30,231 nt of DNA, from positions 1-30,231 of the forward strand of contig JBDREM010000303.1 of the NCBI GenBank assembly GCA_043819695.1, written 5' to 3'. The notes under the pieces are model-generated. The model was not told where the DNA came from. It did not search any database and saw only the letters and a list, made by a program, of their open reading frames with translations. Source of the DNA: CAYLQD01 sp043819695 (GTDB taxonomy: Bacteria; Planctomycetota; PUPC01). The first letter of the stretch is position 1. The number at the start of each line of letters is the position of its first letter. Shown in pieces: positions 23,937-30,231 of the stretch. The position numbers were made by a program, and so were the translations under genes.

Positions 23937-25340
23937 GGGCCTGTGGGCCCTGAGCTTTCTGTAGAGCGTGGCGCGGTCGATGCCGAGCATTGCGGCGGCC
24001 TCTTCCTTGTTGCCGTCCGCGGCATCGAGCGCCTTCGAGAGCATCTGATATTCGAGGTACTGGATCGCGGCGCCCAGCGGCGCCATGCGGCCGCGGCCGG
24101 CGGCCCCGCGGCCGCCCTCGGGCAATGCGTCCTTCCGGGCGATGACCTCGGCCAGTGCGAAGCTCTCGATGAAATCGGGCGGCAGATGCTCGGGCCGGAT
24201 CTCGCCGCCCTCGGCGAACATGACGGCGCACTCGATGACGTTCGCCAACTGCCGCACGTTCCCGGGCCAGTCGGCTTTTTGGAGCATCGTGAGAACGGTC
24301 TCACCGATCTTCGGCGGCCGGCGGTGCAGCCGGCGCGCCGTGAGCCGCGCGAAATGTCGGGCTAGCAGCGGCACGTCGTCCCGGCGCTCGTCGAGCGCCG
24401 GCACGGAGACGCTCACGACGTTCAGCCGGTAGTAGAGCTCGCTCCGAAAGATGCCGTCCTCGACGAGTCTCGCCAGGTCGTGGTTGGTGGCCGAGATGAT
24501 CCGGACGTCGATGTTGCGCACGGCCGTGCTTCCCAGCGGGCGGACGGCTCGCTCCTGGATGGTGCGCAGCAGCTTCTGTTGCACGCGAGCGGTCATTTCG
24601 CCGATCTCGTCCATGAAGATCGTGCCGCCGTTGGCGGCCTCGAACAGGCCGGCCTTGTCGTCGGCCGCGCCGGTGAACGCGCCCTTGATGTGGCCGAAGA
24701 GCTCGCCTTCGAGCAGCGTCTCCGTGAGCGCGCCGCAGTCGACCGCGACGAACGGGCCCTTGCTCCGCGTGCTCTTCTCGTGGATGGCCCGCGCGACGAG
24801 CTCCTTTCCGGAGCCGCTCTCCCCGCGGATCACGACGGTCGAGTCGGTGCGAGCGACCTGTTCGATCAGGCGGCAGAGCTCGCGCATCGGTTCGCTTCGC
24901 CCGACCATGCCGGCGAAATTGCCGCCCTCGCGGCCGTTCGCGCCGCCGCCCGCCGGCTCGCGCCGGCCGCGCTGTTGCTCGCGCGCGCCGAGTGCGTTCT
25001 CGACCGCTTCCCTCAGCCTGTCGAGGTCGAACGGCTTGGTGATGTACTCGGCGGCTCCGCACTTCATCGCCTCGACCGCCGAGTCGATCGAGCCGAACCC
25101 CGTGATGATGATGACGTCGGGCGGGCTGGGCCGCTGCATCGCCGCGTCGAGCACCGCGAATCCGTCGGCGTCCGGCATCATCACGTCGCTGATGACGAGA
25201 TCGTAGTCCGTGTGTTGGATTTGCTCGATAGCGGACAGGCCGCCGCCGGCCGTGTCGAGTTCATAGCCGCCGGGCTCGAGCGCGTGGACAATCATCTCGG
25301 CGATGTTGGGCTCGTCGTCGACGATGAGGATTTTGGACAC
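23922..25340 (-). CDS. NtrC-family sigma54-dependent response regulator, 472 aa
   Basis: It has three domains in order. The receiver domain (1-120) has the acidic pocket D9/D10, phospho-acceptor Asp52 in DLVISDVMMPD and Lys102 in YITKPFD. The AAA+ domain (about 145-380) has Walker A GESGSGKE (173-180), the sigma54-contact motif GAFTGA (220-225) and Walker B with MDEIGE (243-248). The C-terminal Fis-type helix-turn-helix contains EEAAAMLGIDRATLYRKLR. It activates sigma54 promoters after phosphorylation. No histidine kinase is adjacent, so its input is unknown. GTG 25340 is chosen because GGAGG lies 5 nt upstream and the receiver begins right there; the frame extends 46 codons upstream through the promoter. 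A Gly/Arg-rich linker joins receiver and AAA+ domains. Confidence 0.94.
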   Translation of the reverse strand: MSKILIVDDEPNIAEMIVHALEPGGYELDTAGGGLSAIEQIQHTDYDLVISDVMMPDADGFAVLDAAMQRPSPPDVIIITGFGSIDSAVEAMKCGAAEYITKPFDLDRLREAVENALGAREQQRGRREPAGGGANGREGGNFAGMVGRSEPMRELCRLIEQVARTDSTVVIRGESGSGKELVARAIHEKSTRSKGPFVAVDCGALTETLLEGELFGHIKGAFTGAADDKAGLFEAANGGTIFMDEIGEMTARVQQKLLRTIQERAVRPLGSTAVRNIDVRIISATNHDLARLVEDGIFRSELYYRLNVVSVSVPALDERRDDVPLLARHFARLTARRLHRRPPKIGETVLTMLQKADWPGNVRQLANVIECAVMFAEGGEIRPEHLPPDFIESFALAEVIARKDALPEGGRGAAGRGRMAPLGAAIQYLEYQMLSKALDAADGNKEEAAAMLGIDRATLYRKLRAHRPANGP

Positions 25341-25370
25341 GACGGCCTCCGGTTCGCCATTGCGGCGGCG

Positions 25371-25399
25371 ATTATAGCACAGGTACGTGCCGAGCCGAA
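25371..25399 (-). promoter_or_regulatory. Extended -10 promoter of the response regulator
   Basis: The minus strand has TATAAT (25376-25371) preceded by TGC, a perfect extended -10. The -35 at 17 nt is TTCGGC (25399-25394), a weak match. The leader to GTG 25340 would be about 24 nt. Confidence 0.55.
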
Positions 25400-25449
25400 A
25401 GGGGGTAAGCGACAATACCAGGAACTCAGGGGCTCTAACGAAACCGTGG

Positions 25450-25491
25450 GGCGGACATTGAGCTAGTTGCCTTGGCAACTAGTCGTCCGCC
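25450..25491 (+). other. Strong two-part hairpin, possible small RNA structure
   Basis: GGCGGAC (25450-25456) pairs with GTCCGCC (25485-25491) around an inner perfect 9-bp hairpin CTAGTTGCC-TT-GGCAACTAG (25463-25482). It sits directly before an intrinsic terminator at 25497-25528, so the pair may be the 3' part of a small RNA. Confidence 0.45.
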
Positions 25492-25496
25492 ATCGG

Positions 25497-25528
25497 GCCG
25501 CCTCGCCCGCAGGGCGGGGCGGCTTTTT
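25497..25528 (+). terminator. Intrinsic terminator upstream of guaB
   Basis: A 12-bp stem (GCCGCC-T-CGCCC with GGGCG-G-GGCGGC, the T opposite G forming a wobble) and a GCA loop are followed by five T. It works only in the plus direction, yet no plus-strand gene ends nearby. Confidence 0.75.
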
Positions 25529-25531
25529 CCG

Positions 25532-25560
25532 TTGACTTGGCGCGTGCGGTGTGCTATTTT
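25532..25560 (+). promoter_or_regulatory. Sigma70-type promoter of the guaB-hsp20-lon operon
   Basis: TTGACT (25532-25537), 17-nt spacer, TATTTT (25555-25560), immediately after the T-run of the terminator. The leader to ATG 25661 is about 95 nt and ends in a five-codon frame (ATG 25643 to TGA 25660) that abuts the guaB start. Confidence 0.6.
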
Positions 25561-25660
25561 TGTTCGCAATCGACCCCGCCAGCGGCTGCTGGAGTTCACG
25601 GATGCATTTGGCAGTTCTTGCCGGCCACACGCAATCAGAACAATGGAGCCTGGCCTCTGA

Positions 25661-27121
25661 ATGAAGATGCTCGACGGCGGCATTACGTTCGATGACGTTT
25701 ACCTCGTCCCGCAGAAGTCCGACGTGCTGCCCGGCGAGGTCGAGACAAAGACGAAGCTGACGAGGTCGATCGACCTGAACATTCCGCTGTGTTCGGCGCC
25801 GATGGATACGGTGACGGAGTCGGCGCTCGCGATCGCGCTCGCGCAGGAGGGCGGCGTCGGCATTATCCACCGCAATCTGAGCATCGAGAAGCAGGTGCGC
25901 GAGGTCGACGCGGTCAAGCGGTCGGCGAACGGCATCATCATCGACCCGGTCACGCTGCCGCCGGACGTGCCGATCGAGCGGGCGATTGACATAATGGGCA
26001 CGCATCGCATCTCCGGCCTGCCCATCGTCGATGGCGGCAAGCTGGTCGGCATACTTACCCGGCGCGACCTCAAGTTTCAGTCCGACACGACCGTTCCGAT
26101 ACGCGACGTTATGACGAAGGACAACCTCGTTACGGCGCCGTTCGAGACGACGCTTCATGACGCGGAGCAGATTCTTCAGCACAACAAGGTGGAGAAGCTG
26201 CTGTTGATCGACGGCGGCGGGCGCCTTCGGGGCCTGATCACGATCAAGGACATCGACAAGATCCAGCAGTTCCCGAACGCGTGCCGCGACGAACGCGGGC
26301 GCCTCCGCGTGGGCGGGGCCGTCGGGCCGGAGGACGACGAGCGTGCGGAGCAACTGATCGCGAAGGACGTCGACTTCCTCTGCATCGACACGGCCCACGG
26401 GCACTCGAAGAACGTGATCGAGGCCGTCCGGCGCTACAAGAACGCGTATGACATCGAGATAATCGCGGGGAACGTTGCGACCTCGGACGGCGCGAAGGCG
26501 CTGACCGGTGCCGGCGCCGACGCGGTCAAGGTCGGCATCGGCCCGGGCTCGATCTGCACGACGCGCGTCGTCGCGGGCGTTGGCGTGCCGCAGATCACTG
26601 CGATAATGGACGCGGCCTCGGGGGCGGGCGACGTGCCCGTCATCGCCGACGGCGGCATCCGATACTCGGGCGACATCATCAAGGCCCTTGCGGCGGGCGC
26701 CAGCTCGGTCATCATGGGCAGCCTGTTCGCGGGACTCACCGAGAGCCCCGGCGAGATCAGTTACTACCAGGGCCGCAGCTTCAAGGCATATCGCGGGATG
26801 GGCTCGCTCGGCGCGATGGTTCAGGGCGACAAGAGCCGGTACCGCCAGGACGGCATCGAGCGGCCGGGCAAGCTCGTGCCCGAGGGCGTCGAGGGCCGCG
26901 TGCCGCACCGGGGAGCGCTCGCCGATTTCGTGTATCAGATGGTCGGCGGCGTGCGAGCCGGCATGGGATACATCGGCGCGCGGGCGATCCCGGAAATCCG
27001 GGAGCGAGCGGTCTTCATTCGCATCTCGCCGGCCGGCGCCGCCGAAGGCCACCCGCACGACATCACGATCACACACGAGGCCCCGAACTACAGGCCCGGA
27101 TACAGAGACAGCCTTGTCTAG
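25661..27121 (+). CDS. guaB: IMP dehydrogenase
   Basis: The enzyme oxidises IMP to XMP with NAD+, the committed step of GMP synthesis. The TIM barrel starts with GGITFDDVYLVPQKSDVLP, is interrupted by a pair of CBS domains (about 95-205, containing MGTHRISGLPIVDG and LLLIDGGGRLRGLITIKD), and continues with VGIGPGSICTTRVVAGVG, where Cys299 is the catalytic residue. IADGGIRYSGDIIKAL and GDKSRYRQDG carry the IMP-binding and flap residues. At 486 aa it is full length. Its Shine-Dalgarno GGAG is 12 nt away, rather far, and overlaps a five-codon upstream frame. It is the first gene of an apparent operon: hsp20 begins 21 nt after its stop. Confidence 0.97.
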   Translation: MKMLDGGITFDDVYLVPQKSDVLPGEVETKTKLTRSIDLNIPLCSAPMDTVTESALAIALAQEGGVGIIHRNLSIEKQVREVDAVKRSANGIIIDPVTLPPDVPIERAIDIMGTHRISGLPIVDGGKLVGILTRRDLKFQSDTTVPIRDVMTKDNLVTAPFETTLHDAEQILQHNKVEKLLLIDGGGRLRGLITIKDIDKIQQFPNACRDERGRLRVGGAVGPEDDERAEQLIAKDVDFLCIDTAHGHSKNVIEAVRRYKNAYDIEIIAGNVATSDGAKALTGAGADAVKVGIGPGSICTTRVVAGVGVPQITAIMDAASGAGDVPVIADGGIRYSGDIIKALAAGASSVIMGSLFAGLTESPGEISYYQGRSFKAYRGMGSLGAMVQGDKSRYRQDGIERPGKLVPEGVEGRVPHRGALADFVYQMVGGVRAGMGYIGARAIPEIRERAVFIRISPAGAAEGHPHDITITHEAPNYRPGYRDSLV

Positions 27122-27142
27122 GCCGTGCGAAAGGAGAAACAA

Positions 27143-27616
27143 ATGATGTTTAGCTCTGCGGGATGTGTCGGCGCCGCCGCCGCCGGCCTGGCTCTGCGCC
27201 GCCCGGAAGAGACCGACACGGAGAAGATATTCAAGCATTTCTTCTCGCAGAGCAACCTGTTCAGCTCGATCCCCCACAACCTCTGGAGCCCGCCGACCGA
27301 CGTCTACGAGACGACCGACAAGTACGTCGTCCGGATCGAGATCCCGGGCATCCAGGACGCGGACAGCGACGTGGAGATCGAACTCACCCACAACGTGCTC
27401 ACCGTCCGCGGCCACCGGTGCGACACCACCTGCGACACGAAGCTGGGCTTCCACCAGATGGAGATCCACTACGGCTACTTCGAGAAGGTGATCACGCTGC
27501 CCCACGCGATCAATCCCGAAGCGCGGCAGGGAACCTACAGCGACGGGTTCCTCAAGATCACCATCGACAAGGCGCCGCGGCAGGAGGCCAAGCGGCGCAT
27601 CGACATCGAGTCCTGA
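27143..27616 (+). CDS. Hsp20/alpha-crystallin small heat shock protein, 157 aa
   Basis: This is an ATP-independent holdase. The alpha-crystallin domain (about 50-150) starts at PPTDVYETTDKYVVRIEIPG and shows the strands VEIELTHNVLTVRGHR and ends with YSDGFLKITIDKA, where the family has A-x-x-x-n-G-v-L or similar (GFLKI here). ATG 27143 follows AAAGGAG by about 7 nt; an in-frame GTG at 27125 lacks such a site. A short Ala-rich N-terminal region (GCVGAAAAGLAL) precedes the domain. It stands between guaB and lon with very short gaps, so it is probably co-transcribed with both. Confidence 0.93.
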   Translation: MMFSSAGCVGAAAAGLALRRPEETDTEKIFKHFFSQSNLFSSIPHNLWSPPTDVYETTDKYVVRIEIPGIQDADSDVEIELTHNVLTVRGHRCDTTCDTKLGFHQMEIHYGYFEKVITLPHAINPEARQGTYSDGFLKITIDKAPRQEAKRRIDIES

Positions 27617-27627
27617 GAAACGAAACA

Positions 27628-30066
<2,439 letters not shown>

Positions 30067-30109
30067 CGGGTGCCCGGCCCGGCCGCAGCCAAAAACCTCT
30101 TCTCCAAGC

Positions 30110-30138
30110 TTGACTTTCGGCGTGTGCGGCAATATAAT
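30110..30138 (+). promoter_or_regulatory. Near-consensus sigma70 promoter reading out of the window
   Basis: TTGACT (30110-30115), 17-nt spacer, TATAAT (30133-30138). The downstream leader contains a short GGTG/CACC hairpin, and ATG 30215 preceded by GAGG may begin the next gene (only six codons visible). Confidence 0.7.
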
Positions 30139-30231
30139 CCGCCGTTTTCCGGAAAGCTCGGGTGTCCGGGCACCGGGGATGGTGTATCTTGGTCTCGCCT
30201 GAACGGTGAGGGCGATGGGTTATTCCGCGTC

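Noticed and set aside
25380..25660. A purine or guanidine riboswitch before guaB
   Set aside because: The terminator lies before the guaB promoter, not in its leader, and no known aptamer core was recognised.

Overview
The window is GC-rich bacterial chromosome with dense genes, Shine-Dalgarno starts and sigma70-type promoters. I see no tRNA, rRNA or CRISPR. The best guess for the host is a member of the Planctomycetota or a related PVC lineage. This is an inference from family content: a regulator-type propeller protein with an embedded HEAT-like pair, a GH32-like secreted enzyme of a kind I associate with that group, a large (alpha/alpha)-type secreted or cytosolic carbohydrate protein, and dispersed palindromes of the 'CCCAG...GAGC..CTGGG' kind. 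No marker gene proves it.

Layout. 273-3245 (-) is a PreP-like M16C metalloprotease. 3529-5352 is a gene graveyard: a HEAT-like pseudogene with an in-frame stop, a 174-bp palindrome-ended element, a URO-D-family pseudogene with a 49-bp tandem duplication, and an IS630-type transposase remnant. That remnant abuts a CNT nucleoside transporter (5051-6610, -), which now reads about 100 codons into it. 6685-8405 (-) is a lower-GC block with an antitoxin, a MazF/PemK-like toxin and a PD-(D/E)XK nuclease-like gene in one apparent operon. 8595-10823 (-) is a large uncharacterised carbohydrate-active-type protein. 11458-15346 (+) is a SNF2 ATPase / SWIM-zinc-finger pair. 15347-16479 is mostly repeat-derived sequence with one small membrane ORF. 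16480-18150 (+) is a GH32-like enzyme and 18364-19887 (-) a propeller protein.

20004-23790 is the most unusual part. tyrS is followed by an ATPase/DUF4276 (TOPRIM-like) pair and by an MNT nucleotidyltransferase whose HEPN partner is cut off after about 14 codons. The cut is exactly where a second, diverged copy of the tyrS 3' end appears. A third, 16-bp echo of the same sequence lies between the two modules. This looks like a small defence island built up at the 3' end of tyrS.

23922-30066 is housekeeping. An orphan NtrC-type sigma54 response regulator (-) is divergent from an apparent guaB-hsp20-lon operon (+). An intrinsic terminator with no visible upstream gene lies in the divergent region and may mark a small RNA. 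A near-consensus promoter at 30110-30138 drives a gene beyond the right edge.
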